Part shown: positions 40,038-48,928 of the stretch, piece by piece
Numbering within the stretch: the first letter of the stretch is position 1
Layout of the letters: every line of letters starts with the position of its first letter
Source: Histophilus somni
GTDB taxonomy: Bacteria > Pseudomonadota > Gammaproteobacteria > Enterobacterales > Pasteurellaceae
Assembly (NCBI RefSeq): GCF_014202395.1
Contig: NZ_JACHGQ010000001.1
Span: 1 to 64,000, forward strand
Reading direction: 5' to 3'
Length of the DNA stretch: 64,000 nucleotides
The notes under the pieces: generated by a model
Database searches by the model: none
Seen by the model: only the letters and a program-made list of their open reading frames with translations
Told to the model about the DNA's origin: nothing
Position numbers and translations under genes: made by a program

Positions 40038-40058
40038 CATACGGTTGATAGCTGTATA
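40038..40058. repeat. Degenerate second copy of the tacAT operator region
   Basis: CATACGG, a 7-bp centre and CTGTATA mirror the tacAT operator at 39459-39479. Similarity continues for about 60-80 bases on the right-hand side (GAAAGAAGAACGCAAAAGTAG against the corresponding AAGAATAAAGC...ATAG stretch). No antitoxin gene is attached to this copy. Confidence 0.55.
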
Positions 40059-40167
40059 GAGAAAGAAGAACGCAAAAGTAGCGTATTTGCTGGAAAATAA
40101 ACGATATTAAGCGAATCATTAAAATAAATAAAAGTACCGCAAAAAAGTTCAAAAATTATTCAAAAAG

Positions 40168-40183
40168 TGTGATTTAGATCACT
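40168..40183 (+). promoter_or_regulatory. CRP-like site upstream of the porin
   Basis: TGTGATTTAGATCACT matches the CRP consensus TGTGA-N6-TCACA in nine of ten bases, 150 bases upstream of the porin start. The remaining 39899-40335 stretch holds the vapD promoter and the degenerate operator copy. Confidence 0.55.
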
Positions 40184-40335
40184 AAATTTAGCATTTTTTT
40201 ATTAAATTTAGTTGACTGTAAACGGTTTCTTTGCCAATATAGGCTCGCTTTTTTTTAAAAGTTGGCTTGGACTTTTCATATATGGAAAGGTTCAATTCAG
40301 TAGTAAAATAATTTAAATTTGAAAGGAATTTTATT

Positions 40336-41478
40336 ATGAAAAAGACATTAGTAGCATTAGCGGTAGCGGCAGTTGCGGCATCAGCAAACGCAACAACTGT
40401 TTATAATCAAAACGGTACCAAAGTAGATGTTGGCGGTCGTATTGATGTAATGTTAGGTAAATTCGGTGATGCTCAACGTACCGATTTACGTAATAACAGC
40501 TCTCGTGTGGAGTTTAAAGCGGAGCATGAAGTACAAAACGGCTTAAAAGCAATCGGTGCGGTTCGTTTCGGGTTAGGTGATGCTGAAAAAGAAGATACAT
40601 CTTTTAACGACATCAAACTTTCTAAATTATGGTTAGGCTTAAAACATAACGATATCGGTAAAGTAACTTTCGGTAAACAAAATACCACTGCGGATGATGT
40701 GCAATTAAATGATCATACCTATATCTTTGGCGGTAACAACAACTTGGTTACTTCCGGTGATAAAGTGGTGTCTTTCCGTACAGCAGATATCCAATTAGCG
40801 GAAGGGCAAACTTTAGGTTTTGGTGCTGATTATGGCTTCGGTGAAGCACATAAAAAAGATATTCAAGGAAAGGATTCAGACAAAAAACATGTTAAATTAA
40901 AAAATACTTACGGATTGTCTGCGTTCTATACAGGTAATTTTGGTGATGTTAAGGTAAATGCCAATGCGGGTTATACAGTTCGTAACGAAAATACCAAAGT
41001 TGGTGTTATTGCTTCTAAAACTGATAATCAACAACAAGCTTGGCGTTTAGCAACGCAAGTGGAATTCGGACCGGCATCTTTCGGTATTGAATACGGTCAA
41101 ACAGTGTATCAATCTAAAGTTCAACACGAATTTCAAGGTTCTGCTCGCTTTGTTGAAGTCGGTGCAAAATATGCAGTATTACCGGATGTCTTAAATGTTT
41201 ATACACAATGGCAACGTAATAGTTTAAGAAGTGCTAGCGGTACTGAGGCTAAAAAATTTGAACAGCCTTTTGCACTTTCTTATGTAAAAGTAGCTGACTT
41301 AAATTTAAAAGAACATGAAAAAGCAGTACAAAACGTATTTATCGTCGGTGCTGACTATGCCTTTAACAAAAATTTATTAGCCTATGCAGAATTTGCTAAT
41401 AGCCGTGTTAAAGCAGCTACAAAAGATAAAAACGTGAGAGAAAGTTTCTACGCAGCAGGCTTACGTGTTTACTTCTAA
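40336..41478 (+). CDS. ompH: General diffusion porin (OmpH/P2 type)
   Basis: This is a 380-residue Gram-negative porin, the major general outer-membrane channel of Pasteurellaceae (P2 in Haemophilus, OmpH in Pasteurella). The signal peptide MKKTLVALAVAAVAASANA is cleaved near residue 19. The mature protein begins TTVYNQNGTKVDVGGRIDVM. Alternating aromatic and polar strands follow throughout, with FGKQNTTADDVQ in the constriction-loop region, and a final strand ending FYAAGLRVYF with terminal Phe. An AAAGGAATTTT site precedes the ATG. The start is strong and the gene ends in a UUCG-loop terminator. Surface loops are the expected variable parts. Confidence 0.93.
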   Translation: MKKTLVALAVAAVAASANATTVYNQNGTKVDVGGRIDVMLGKFGDAQRTDLRNNSSRVEFKAEHEVQNGLKAIGAVRFGLGDAEKEDTSFNDIKLSKLWLGLKHNDIGKVTFGKQNTTADDVQLNDHTYIFGGNNNLVTSGDKVVSFRTADIQLAEGQTLGFGADYGFGEAHKKDIQGKDSDKKHVKLKNTYGLSAFYTGNFGDVKVNANAGYTVRNENTKVGVIASKTDNQQQAWRLATQVEFGPASFGIEYGQTVYQSKVQHEFQGSARFVEVGAKYAVLPDVLNVYTQWQRNSLRSASGTEAKKFEQPFALSYVKVADLNLKEHEKAVQNVFIVGADYAFNKNLLAYAEFANSRVKAATKDKNVRESFYAAGLRVYF

Positions 41479-41509
41479 TATATAATATATAATAAAACCT
41501 CAAAAATTT

Positions 41510-41535
41510 AACCGCTCTTCGGAGCGGTTTTTTTT
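41510..41535 (+). terminator. Porin terminator
   Basis: A stem AACCGCTC/GAGCGGTT with a stable TTCG tetraloop is followed by T7, about 30 bases after the porin stop. Confidence 0.92.
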
Positions 41536-41562
41536 GACATTTTTGCAACAAAGAGCGGTAGG

Positions 41563-41835
41563 CTAGCCAAAAATTTCGCTATGGCTATCAAGGTAATGTA
41601 ACTCCACAACATCATCAACGATTTTGTATATCAACACTAAATCCGGTTTGACATGGCAGTCTCGAAAGCCTGATTTATCGCCTTTAAGCGGGTGATCTTG
41701 ATACTTTTCAGGAATTGGCAAGTCATTCAAAAGACAGTTTGAAATCTCTGCCCATGCTTCGCCGACTAAAGCCAAGTAATGTTTTCTCAAATCACGTTTA
41801 AAAGATTTTGCCATATCAAATTTGCGTTTAGCCAT
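41563..41835 (-). CDS. yafQ: YafQ-type RelE-superfamily mRNA interferase toxin
   Basis: This 90-residue toxin belongs to the YafQ branch of the RelE fold, which cleaves mRNA in the ribosomal A site. It has the FDMAKSFKRDLRKH start, HPLKGDKSGFRDCHVKPDLVL and VELHYLDSHSEIFG. The histidines and Asp of the active region (H in DHPLKGD, DCHVKPDL, and the C-terminal LDSHSEIF) are present. It overlaps the antitoxin by 8 bases. Confidence 0.9.
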   Translation of the reverse strand: MAKRKFDMAKSFKRDLRKHYLALVGEAWAEISNCLLNDLPIPEKYQDHPLKGDKSGFRDCHVKPDLVLIYKIVDDVVELHYLDSHSEIFG

Positions 41836-42121
41836 GCGAGCTCTCCTTTATCGCTTGATTGAGTTCATCTAGGCTATAAAAGCGTTCAAATTCGCCATTG
41901 GCGAATTCCTGCTCAGTTTGGCGTAACCGTGCGGCTGCTTTTGGGGTTAAAGTTTGATTTTCCGCCCAATCAAACGACAAGGGTATTTTACCGGTTTGTG
42001 CAATCTGATTAAAAAACATTCTTACCGCTTGACTTGGCGTCAATCCATACTGCTCCAAAATAGGATAAGCCCGTCCACGCAAGTCGTTATCAAGTCGCAT
42101 ATTAAAATTTGTATAATCCAT
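41828..42121 (-). CDS. dinJ: DinJ/RelB-family antitoxin
   Basis: This 97-residue antitoxin has an N-terminal ribbon-helix-helix (TNFNMRLDNDLRGRAYPILE, then GLTPSQAVRMFFNQIAQTGKIP). The C-terminal linker and helix (RLRQTEQEFANGEFERFYSL) neutralise the toxin. It is preceded by a GGAGG ribosome site and a promoter at 42173-42201. The operon order antitoxin-toxin with overlap is typical for dinJ-yafQ. Confidence 0.9.
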   Translation of the reverse strand: MDYTNFNMRLDNDLRGRAYPILEQYGLTPSQAVRMFFNQIAQTGKIPLSFDWAENQTLTPKAAARLRQTEQEFANGEFERFYSLDELNQAIKESSHG

Positions 42122-42172
42122 AATAAACCTCCAAAGTTAATGACATTTAAACGCTATTTAAAGTGGGTTCTA

Positions 42173-42201
42173 ATTATATTTAAATTATAATGAAATGTAA
42201 A
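42173..42201 (-). promoter_or_regulatory. dinJ-yafQ promoter
   Basis: On the minus strand TTTACA (42196-42201) and TATAAT (42173-42178) are separated by 17 bp. Surrounding AT-rich inverted motifs could be the operator, but none is long enough to be sure. Confidence 0.6.
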
Positions 42202-42243
42202 TGTAATGTAATTTGCTTTTTATCTATAATGTGAGCCTAAATT

Positions 42244-42534
42244 ATGACAACTTCAAACTTAAATATCCGCATTGATGGCAATTTAAAGAAACAAGGGGAG
42301 GGGCAGATTATATCCGCCTTTTTATGTATTTTATTCTCCGTTCGGGTGGATGTCATGGGGCGAATGTGATTCGCCCCTACTGTAGCAAAGGTGATTTTGG
42401 ACAGCTATGGCATTTCTCCATCCCAAGCTGATTATGAACTGAATGATATTACGCTACGAGCCATTCACGAGCTGGAAAGCGGAATTTACACCGTGAGTAC
42501 GCTGGACGAACTTTTGGAGCTGAAAGATGCGTAA
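42244..42534 (+). pseudogene. Disrupted RelB/DinJ antitoxin gene
   Basis: An ATG at 42244 starts MTTSNLNIRIDGNLKKQ, the classic RelB/DinJ N-terminus, then runs into unrelated DNA and a stop at 42367. The family sequence resumes near 42391 (KVILDSYGISPSQA) and continues to TVSTLDELLELKDA with a stop at 42534, but lacks the usual central segment after SPSQ. The break holds roughly 95 bases with a perfect GGGGCGAAT/ATTCGCCCC hairpin. No toxin gene follows. A remnant of a second RelB-type locus beside dinJ-yafQ is the simplest reading. Confidence 0.7.
42357..42377. repeat. Palindrome inside the antitoxin pseudogene (REP/MITE-like)
   Basis: A 9-bp perfect inverted repeat GGGGCGAAT/ATTCGCCCC with a GTG loop lies in the DNA that splits the relB-like pseudogene. 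It looks like a short interspersed palindromic element; the element's edges (about 42296-42390) are not certain. Confidence 0.5.
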
Positions 42535-42579
42535 AAAAACGTCAAAAGAAATAAGACGAAAACAACATGTCTGATAAGG

Positions 42580-42960
42580 TTATCTTGTTGCTTGCTTTAT
42601 TTTTTGTTCAATTTGTTTTAAGCCGTTAAGTCTTGTATCGGTTAAACGTTGGGCAATGCCGAGTTCATCGAAATATTGGATTAAATCAAATTCTGCCAAT
42701 TGAGTCGCTTGTTTGCCGTTCATTTCTTGCAATAACATCCATAATAAGCCATTCATAATTCTTGCTTCGCTATAAGCGTGGCATTCAAAAGTGCGGTCTG
42801 TTTTAAGTAAGCATTTAAACCATACTTTGACTTCGCAACCTTGAATGATTTCCATTTCAGCCAATTGTTGTTCTGTCGGTTGGCGGAGATTTTTTCCTGC
42901 CAAAATGATTAAGCGATAACGTTCTTCCCAATTTTTCGCTTGTTTGATTTGTTCAATCAT
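42580..42960 (-). CDS. csdE: SufE-family sulfur acceptor, CsdE-like
   Basis: This 126-residue SufE-family protein accepts persulfide sulfur from the cysteine desulfurase encoded just upstream. It has the catalytic-Cys segment MEIIQGCEVKVWFKC (about 46-60) and RIMNGLLWMLLQEMNGK. The C-terminus is LGIAQRLTDTRLNGLKQIEQ. Its ATG overlaps the csdA stop by four bases (ATGA), so the two are co-translated. No other suf or isc genes are nearby, which favours the Csd system over Suf. Confidence 0.9.
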   Translation of the reverse strand: MIEQIKQAKNWEERYRLIILAGKNLRQPTEQQLAEMEIIQGCEVKVWFKCLLKTDRTFECHAYSEARIMNGLLWMLLQEMNGKQATQLAEFDLIQYFDELGIAQRLTDTRLNGLKQIEQKIKQATR

Positions 42961-44156
42961 GCCAATAACTCCAAACTTTTATCCAATGCACTAAAAAACA
43001 GTTCAATATCTTCTTGGTTATTGTAAGGGGCGAAAGAGAGGCGTAGGGTGCTTTTTTGTCCTAGACGCTGTAAATAGGGGGTTGCACAATGTTCGCCACT
43101 ACGCAAGGCAATATGTTGTTCTGCAAGTAGGGTCGCAATATCCGATGTGGCGATTGTGGTGAATGTAAAGCAAACAAATGTGCTTGGGTGTGGCGAATTA
43201 AATAGGCGACAATGAGGATAATTTTTTAACCGCTCTTTTGTTTTTTCCGCCAGTTGCACGGCAAATTGTTCCCCTTGTATGATATTCCATTGTTCCAGCC
43301 AATTTAATACCGCACCGAAACCGATTACGCCAGCAATATTGGGTGTGCCGCTTTCGAGGCGATAAGGTAAAGAGGCAAAAACAGTTTCTTGTTTTGAAAC
43401 CTGTTCAACCATTTTTCCGCCGAAAAAACTGGGTTGTAATCGTTCTAAAGCAGAACGTTTTCCACTTAATACACCCAACCCTGTCGGTCCGTAAATTTTA
43501 TGTGCGGAAAAAACGATAAAATCTGCATCAAGCCTTTGAAGATCAATGGTTTGATGGTTAATGGCTTGTGCACAATCTAATAAAATCAAGGCACTGCTTT
43601 TTTCTCGTATGATGGGGATAAGCTGTGTCAGCGGTTGTTGTGTTCCTGTTACATTGGAGATCACATTTAAGGCGACTAATTTCGTTTTTTTGTTTAAGGA
43701 TTTTTGTAGAATTTGTTGATCAATGAGTAAATTATCTTGCAACGGTAAAATAATTAATGTTGCACCGCACTTTTTAGCAATTTGTTGCCAAGTAACAAAA
43801 TTTGCATGATGTTCCGCTTCGCTAATGATAATTTCATCGTTTGGGGAAAGTTGTGCCATTAAGCCGTAGGCGACAATGTTGATGCTTTGTGTGGTGCCGG
43901 ATGTCCAAATAACGGTTTCTTCACTTTCAGCGTTGATCAGTTTTTTGACCTGCTTTCTCGCTTGTTCAAAAAGTGCGGTCTGTTTTGCATCATATTGGCT
44001 TCGATGTACGGAGCCGGCAGAAGCATAAAAATGCTGCGTTGCGTCCAGGAGAACTTGCGGTTTTAAGGTGGTCGCCGCACTGTCTAGATAAGTGATACCA
44101 TTTTTTTGGTGAAAAAAAGGAAATTGCTGGCGAAATAATGTTGGATCAAAAATCAT
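42957..44156 (-). CDS. csdA: Cysteine desulfurase, CsdA/SufS class
   Basis: This 399-residue PLP enzyme removes sulfur from cysteine, leaving an enzyme persulfide for transfer to CsdE. It is a class II desulfurase: YLDSAATTLKPQ near the N-terminus, HHANFVTWQQIA, the PLP-lysine motif VFSAHKIYGPTGLGVL (about 220-235), and the active-site Cys in LRSGEHCATPY (about 355). The start is ATG 44156, which overlaps the 3' end of the upstream nuclease gene by 11 bases. E. coli CsdA is 401 residues. Confidence 0.93.
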   Translation of the reverse strand: MIFDPTLFRQQFPFFHQKNGITYLDSAATTLKPQVLLDATQHFYASAGSVHRSQYDAKQTALFEQARKQVKKLINAESEETVIWTSGTTQSINIVAYGLMAQLSPNDEIIISEAEHHANFVTWQQIAKKCGATLIILPLQDNLLIDQQILQKSLNKKTKLVALNVISNVTGTQQPLTQLIPIIREKSSALILLDCAQAINHQTIDLQRLDADFIVFSAHKIYGPTGLGVLSGKRSALERLQPSFFGGKMVEQVSKQETVFASLPYRLESGTPNIAGVIGFGAVLNWLEQWNIIQGEQFAVQLAEKTKERLKNYPHCRLFNSPHPSTFVCFTFTTIATSDIATLLAEQHIALRSGEHCATPYLQRLGQKSTLRLSFAPYNNQEDIELFFSALDKSLELLA

Positions 44157-44658
44157 ATTTTTTTATCTTTTGCTTTTTTTGTTTACGCCATTGATGTGGA
44201 TATACAGGATGAGGATCTTGCCATAAGCCAAGACGTTTACGTTGTGCGTATTTTTGTGCTTGTAGATACTGCGGATCTTTTAAATATTGTTGATATGCCC
44301 AAGCAAAACCTGCATTTACCATCGCTAAATTAATATTTTTTCCTTGTGAGTTATAAACCGTTGCGAGCATGCGTTGATAACGGTCATAGCTTGACACATG
44401 CAATTTTACGTTTTTTTTATAAATTAACTTTGTAAGATAGTGTTGGGCTTTTTTACCAAACGGCTGTCCTTTTTCCGGTGCGTCAATTTCTTGTAAACGC
44501 ACTTTTACCTTTTTGTTATTGCGAAGTGAGCAGGTAAATGTATCGCCATCACTAATTTTCACTACATAACAAGGAAGAATGCGGGGATTTTTGGCTGAAA
44601 CACTAGAAATGGCACAAAAAAATAAAATAAAAAAGATTTTTTTCCACATATTGATCAT
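44146..44658 (-). CDS. Secreted thermonuclease-like (SNase) protein
   Basis: This 170-residue exported nuclease of the staphylococcal nuclease family has a signal peptide (IFFILFFCAISSVSA, cleavage near residue 22). The TNase domain carries ISDGDTFTCSL, VRLQEIDAPEKGQPFG with the conserved Arg and Asp, YDRYQRMLATVY and NAGFAWAYQQY. A basic tail (WRKQKKQKIKKYDF) follows. The frame extends to 44703; ATG 44658 (MINMWKK) or 44649 would each give the signal peptide. It heads the csdA-csdE run on the same strand with an 11-base overlap. Substrate preference (DNA or RNA) is not readable. Confidence 0.85.
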   Translation of the reverse strand: MINMWKKIFFILFFCAISSVSAKNPRILPCYVVKISDGDTFTCSLRNNKKVKVRLQEIDAPEKGQPFGKKAQHYLTKLIYKKNVKLHVSSYDRYQRMLATVYNSQGKNINLAMVNAGFAWAYQQYLKDPQYLQAQKYAQRKRLGLWQDPHPVYPHQWRKQKKQKIKKYDF

Positions 44659-44774
44659 TTTATTCAAGGTAATTTCGCTTATTCTACCGAAAAAACGTAA
44701 CAAAACGAATAAAATAAGAGTAAAATCAATTTATAAATTTTATTATTTTTGTTGAATTTTAAGTTGTTATCATT

Positions 44775-45191
44775 ATGTTAAGACGTGTTTTTGAGTTTGC
44801 TCGTTCTTTCGCCGTTTTGTATATCGCTTTATATTTGGGTAATGTGATTGGGTTTATTGTTCCGCTGAGTGTGCCGGCAAGTATTTGGGGATTGCTAGTA
44901 TTATTTTTAGGATTGTTGACAAAGGTTATCAAAACAGAGTGGGTAAATTTTGGTGCAAGTCTGTTAATTCGTTATATGTCCGTGTTGTTTGTTCCGGTTA
45001 GTATGGGAATTGTGGAATATGCAGATATATTAGTTACTCAAGCAACGTCATTTTTATTACCGAATATTATTAGTACTATATTAACTTTGGTATTAATAGG
45101 TATTTTGGCAGAATATTTATTTTCACGCCGCTCTTTTGTTTATTTACGTCAAAGAATGTATCAAAAACGTCAAGGAAAAAAAATAATATGA
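44775..45191 (+). CDS. yohJ: LrgA/CidA-family membrane protein (YohJ)
   Basis: This 138-residue holin-like membrane protein has four helices (about 12-30, 32-50, 65-82, 92-115) and the family segments NVIGFIVPLSVPASIWGLLVLF and FVPVSMGIVEY. A basic tail ends RQGKKII. LrgA/CidA proteins pair with LrgB/CidB to influence autolysis and pyruvate or organic-acid transport in Gram-positives; in gammaproteobacteria the role is little known. It overlaps yohK by 4 bases. Confidence 0.88.
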   Translation: MLRRVFEFARSFAVLYIALYLGNVIGFIVPLSVPASIWGLLVLFLGLLTKVIKTEWVNFGASLLIRYMSVLFVPVSMGIVEYADILVTQATSFLLPNIISTILTLVLIGILAEYLFSRRSFVYLRQRMYQKRQGKKII

Positions 45192-45877
45192 TGTATTTTT
45201 ATAGTTTATTAACAGTGGCAATTTTTGCACTTGCTTTGTTAATTAATAAACGTTGGAAATCCGTTGTATTTAATTCATTTGTGCTTACATTGCTCATTTT
45301 GATTGTGATTTTCTTGATTTTTGATATTCCTTTTGAACGTTATTATCAAGGAAATAAACCGCTTAATCATTTGTTAGGACTTAGTATTATTGCGTTGGCA
45401 TTGCCGCTTTATGAGCAATTGCCACAAATTCGTCGGCATTGGCAAATAATTTTATTGGTTACGTCTTTTGCTTCATTATTTGCTATGTTGTCAGGTGCAT
45501 TGTTAGCAATTTTATTCGGTGCCACACCTGAAATCGTTGCGTCAATTATACCTAAGTCGGTAACTACCGCTATTGCAACGGTTATGGCGGAAAATTTAGG
45601 TGGGATTCCTTCTGTTACGGCGGTGGGTGTACTTATCGCCGGTTTGCAAGGTGCTGTTTTAGGTCGTATTATTTTGCAAAAAATAGGTATTAAGCATTTA
45701 GAAAGCCACGGATTAGCGATTGGTGCCGTTTCGCATGTTTTAGGGACAGTGAGCTGTATGAATACGGATCCCAAAGCAGGTAGTTATAGTTCTATTGCTT
45801 TGGTATTATGTGGCATTATAAGTTCGTTATTAGCACCGTTAGTATTTTGGCTGTGTATGTTTTTCATTCAAGGATAA
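45188..45877 (+). CDS. yohK: LrgB/CidB-family membrane protein (YohK)
   Basis: This 229-residue partner of yohJ has about six to seven membrane helices. It carries the LrgB signature [20 protein letters not shown] (about 120-140), [13 protein letters not shown], and the [20 protein letters not shown] segment. The start ATG at 45188 overlaps the yohJ stop (ATGA), so they form one translational unit. A dGTPase-like gene follows after 2 bases. Confidence 0.9.
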   Translation: MMYFYSLLTVAIFALALLINKRWKSVVFNSFVLTLLILIVIFLIFDIPFERYYQGNKPLNHLLGLSIIALALPLYEQLPQIRRHWQIILLVTSFASLFAMLSGALLAILFGATPEIVASIIPKSVTTAIATVMAENLGGIPSVTAVGVLIAGLQGAVLGRIILQKIGIKHLESHGLAIGAVSHVLGTVSCMNTDPKAGSYSSIALVLCGIISSLLAPLVFWLCMFFIQG

Positions 45878-45879
45878 AT

Positions 45880-47232
45880 ATGAAGTTGCAAATTAATTCA
45901 TCTTGGCAAGAACGCTTTCTTGCCGATCCGCCGAGAGAGAAAGATCATCGTCCGCCTTTTCGTCGTGATCGTGGGAGAATATTGCATAGTGCGGCTTTCC
46001 GTTGTTTACAAGCAAAAACACAAATTCACGCTATAGGCGAAAATGATTTTTACCGCACTCGTTTAACCCATTCGCTTGAGGTTGCTCAAATTGGTAGCAG
46101 TATCGTTGCACAAATGAAACTTATTGATAGTTTTATTTATTTAGCTCAACAGCTCAAGGAAGATCGAGCAGATTTGCAAAAACAACTTAAATTAATACTG
46201 CCGTCTAATGACCTCATTGAAAGCCTTTGTTTTGCTCATGATATCGGTCATCCGCCCTTTGGACATGGCGGAGAAGTCGCCTTGAATTATATGATGCGTC
46301 ATCATGGGGGATTTGAGGGAAATGCACAAACGTTTCGTTTATTAACTAAGCTTGAGCCTTATACGCCTAATGCAGGAATGAATTTAACTCGTCGAACGTT
46401 ATTGGGCGTTGTTAAATATCCTACGATTTTAGATCGTTCTTCCCCACAATATCATCAAGGGGTAATTGTCGATAATGTTGATTCTAAATATGTGAAGATT
46501 TCAGCGTGGAAACCGGGAAAAGGGATTTTTCGTGATGATTTGAAAATGTTTGAATGGTTACTTGAACCCTTATCGGAAAATGACCGCACTTTATTCGGGC
46601 AATATAAAAAAGAGCGTACTCGTCCTGATGAGGTTTTGAAAACCCGTTATAAATCTTTGGATTGCAGTATTATGGAACTTGCAGATGATATTGCTTATGC
46701 GGTACATGATTTAGAAGATGCGATTGTTGTTGGCGTGGTAACGTTTCAGCAATGGCAAAGTGCGGTGGAAAAATTAACAAAATGTCGTTCTGAATGGATT
46801 GTTCAGACTATATCCTCGCTCAGTCAAAAACTTTTTTCGGAATTACACTATGAGCGTAAAAATGCCATCGGTGCATTGGTGAATTATTTTATTACCCATG
46901 TACGTTGGAAAATAAATAATGGTTTTTCCGAGCCTTTATTACGTTATAACGCCGAATTACCTGATGAAGTTATTGAAGTTTTAACTATTTTTAAACACTT
47001 CGTATGGGAGTATGTGATTAAACATGTTGATACACAACGTGTCGAATATAAAGGGCAAAGAATGCTTACTGAAATGTTTCAAATTTTTGACAGTGATCCG
47101 TTGCGTTTACTGCCTCGTAATACAGCAATGCGTTGGCAAAAAGCAACAGAAACAGATCGTAAGCGAATTATTTGCGATTATATTGCGGGAATGTCCGATG
47201 CGTATGCGTTGAGAGTGTATCAACAGCTTTAA
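45880..47232 (+). CDS. dgt: dGTPase-like HD-domain nucleotide triphosphohydrolase
   Basis: Dgt-type enzymes hydrolyse dGTP to deoxyguanosine and triphosphate. The 450-residue protein has the family start [20 protein letters not shown] and the HD-domain metal ligands in [12 protein letters not shown] and [16 protein letters not shown] (about 120-135). [14 protein letters not shown] is near residue 270. An upstream in-frame start at 45808 overlaps yohK and is rejected in favour of ATG 45880. Such type-2 homologues may act on other dNTPs, so the precise substrate is inferred. Confidence 0.9.
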   Translation: MKLQINSSWQERFLADPPREKDHRPPFRRDRGRILHSAAFRCLQAKTQIHAIGENDFYRTRLTHSLEVAQIGSSIVAQMKLIDSFIYLAQQLKEDRADLQKQLKLILPSNDLIESLCFAHDIGHPPFGHGGEVALNYMMRHHGGFEGNAQTFRLLTKLEPYTPNAGMNLTRRTLLGVVKYPTILDRSSPQYHQGVIVDNVDSKYVKISAWKPGKGIFRDDLKMFEWLLEPLSENDRTLFGQYKKERTRPDEVLKTRYKSLDCSIMELADDIAYAVHDLEDAIVVGVVTFQQWQSAVEKLTKCRSEWIVQTISSLSQKLFSELHYERKNAIGALVNYFITHVRWKINNGFSEPLLRYNAELPDEVIEVLTIFKHFVWEYVIKHVDTQRVEYKGQRMLTEMFQIFDSDPLRLLPRNTAMRWQKATETDRKRIICDYIAGMSDAYALRVYQQL

Positions 47233-47409
47233 ATGTGTTGAGTAAATTTGTTTTTGTATAAAGTTTTGTTAAATTTGTTGAATATTATTGTGAACTTTGT
47301 TGTGTTTTTTTTATCAATAGAAAAAATTGTTTGATTTGCCTTGACCCTAAATAAAAGTTCGTGATAAAAACTTGTTATATGCGTTTTTAGTTATGCAAAG
47401 GAAGTAATA

Positions 47410-48606
47410 ATGAAAATAATGACTGAAAAAATTCGGGAATGTATTCGCCAATTTTTACAAATGGAGGCCGCCGGAGGAATCCTGTTATTGGTTTTTTCTG
47501 TAGGGGCGGTGATATTTGCCAATTCTCCGTTAAGAGATCATTACTTTAGTTTTCTGAATGCTCCGGTGATTATTCAATTCGGATCTATCGTTGAACTTAA
47601 TAAACCGTTATTAATGTGGGTAAATGACGGATTTATGGCGATTTTCTTTGTTCTTGTCGGCTTGGAAGTGAAACGTGAGATGTTGATTGGTGCGATTTCC
47701 AGCTATCAGAAGGCTATTTTTCCGGCAATTGCGGCTTGTGGCGGAATGATTGTACCGGCTTTAGTATATTGGCTTGTAAATCAAGGTGTTCCTGATTATC
47801 ACGGCGGTTGGGCCATTCCAATGGCGACCGATATTGCTTTTGCTATTGGTGTATTAGTGTTGCTAGGTACTCGAGTACCTCTTGCTTTAAAAGTATTTTT
47901 ATTAGCATTGGCTATTATTGATGATTTAGGTGCAATTATTGTGATTGCTTTATTTTTCTCACATGATTTAAGTACAAAAGCGTTGATTTTAGCAAGTATT
48001 GCTATTGTTGGCTTAATTTTGTTAAATCGTTTCAAAGTATCAAATTTAATCGCTTATGTTGTCGTTGGGATTATCCTTTGGGTATCTGTATTGAAATCAG
48101 GTGTACATGCGACATTAGCTGGTGTCATTATAGGTTTTTGTGTACCGCTGAAAGGTAAAAATAACAGCGAACCTTTGGTTGAAATGGAACATGCTATTGC
48201 ACCTTGGAGCTCATTTTTAATTTTACCGCTCTTTGCTTTTTGTAATGCCGGTATTCCTTTGTCCGGTTTGGGTATGGAAGCATTAACTTCACCATTAACA
48301 CTGGGTGTTACGTTGGGGTTATTGTTAGGTAAGCCGATTGGTGTGTTTTTATTTAGCTACTTATCAGTGAAACTGCATATAGCAAAACTACCTGAAGGTA
48401 TTAATTTTAAACAGATATTTGCAGTTTCGGTACTTTGTGGTATAGGGTTTACCATGTCGATGTTTTTAGCCAGTCTTGCTTTTGGTGGGGGAGATGGACA
48501 CTTAACCGCTTATGCACGATTAGGTATCTTGTTTGGTTCTAGTGTATCGGCTGTAGTAGGATATTGGCTATTGTTTGTAACAACGAAGGAAAACGCTAAC
48601 CAGTAA
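47410..48606 (+). CDS. nhaA: Na+/H+ antiporter NhaA
   Basis: NhaA exports Na+ or Li+ in exchange for protons. The 398-residue protein has about 12 helices. It has [22 protein letters not shown] at the start and [20 protein letters not shown]. The ion-binding aspartates are in [17 protein letters not shown] (about 165-166), and [15 protein letters not shown] is near the C-terminus. A possible promoter is TTGACC (47341-47346) with a 17-bp gap to ATAAAA. The leader (47347-47409) shows no clear riboswitch fold to my reading. Confidence 0.95.
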   Translation: MKIMTEKIRECIRQFLQMEAAGGILLLVFSVGAVIFANSPLRDHYFSFLNAPVIIQFGSIVELNKPLLMWVNDGFMAIFFVLVGLEVKREMLIGAISSYQKAIFPAIAACGGMIVPALVYWLVNQGVPDYHGGWAIPMATDIAFAIGVLVLLGTRVPLALKVFLLALAIIDDLGAIIVIALFFSHDLSTKALILASIAIVGLILLNRFKVSNLIAYVVVGIILWVSVLKSGVHATLAGVIIGFCVPLKGKNNSEPLVEMEHAIAPWSSFLILPLFAFCNAGIPLSGLGMEALTSPLTLGVTLGLLLGKPIGVFLFSYLSVKLHIAKLPEGINFKQIFAVSVLCGIGFTMSMFLASLAFGGGDGHLTAYARLGILFGSSVSAVVGYWLLFVTTKENANQ

Positions 48607-48659
48607 ATATTTTTTAAGAGATAAGTGAATTGGAAGTCGCATTTTTGCATGTGTATAGA

Positions 48660-48917
48660 TTAGAGTTCGATTTCTATATCATCTTCCAATTGGCAACAAC
48701 AAAGTAATATTTCATTTGGATTAAGAAAGGCAAGGGGCTGTTCTTTATAAGACACTTTGCCTTTTTGTAGTTTTACCCGACATGAACCACAATAACCTGA
48801 GCGACATTGATATTCATGTATAATGCCGTTTTTTTCTAATTTTTCCAATAAAGGCATTTCGTTGGCATGGGTAAGCGTTTGCCGGTAATTGCTGATATAA
48901 ACTTGATAAATCTTCAT
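48660..48917 (-). CDS. yfaE: YfaE, 2Fe-2S ferredoxin for ribonucleotide reductase maintenance
   Basis: This 85-residue plant-type ferredoxin supplies electrons to regenerate the diferric-tyrosyl radical of NrdB in E. coli. The four cluster cysteines are in CRSGYCGSC (about 39, 44, 47) and LLCCCQ (about 73-75). It lies downstream of nrdB on the same strand, but a strong hairpin at 48929-48973 stands between them. Confidence 0.92.
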   Translation of the reverse strand: MKIYQVYISNYRQTLTHANEMPLLEKLEKNGIIHEYQCRSGYCGSCRVKLQKGKVSYKEQPLAFLNPNEILLCCCQLEDDIEIEL

Positions 48918-48928
48918 TATTTTTAGTA

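Noticed and set aside
45409-45774. Antisense ORF of 121 codons inside yohK
   Set aside because: Shadow of a membrane-protein gene with conserved LrgB motifs on the plus strand.
47233-47409. Riboswitch in the nhaA leader
   Set aside because: Na+-responsive leaders exist for some antiporters, but I could not find a consistent fold or motif here.
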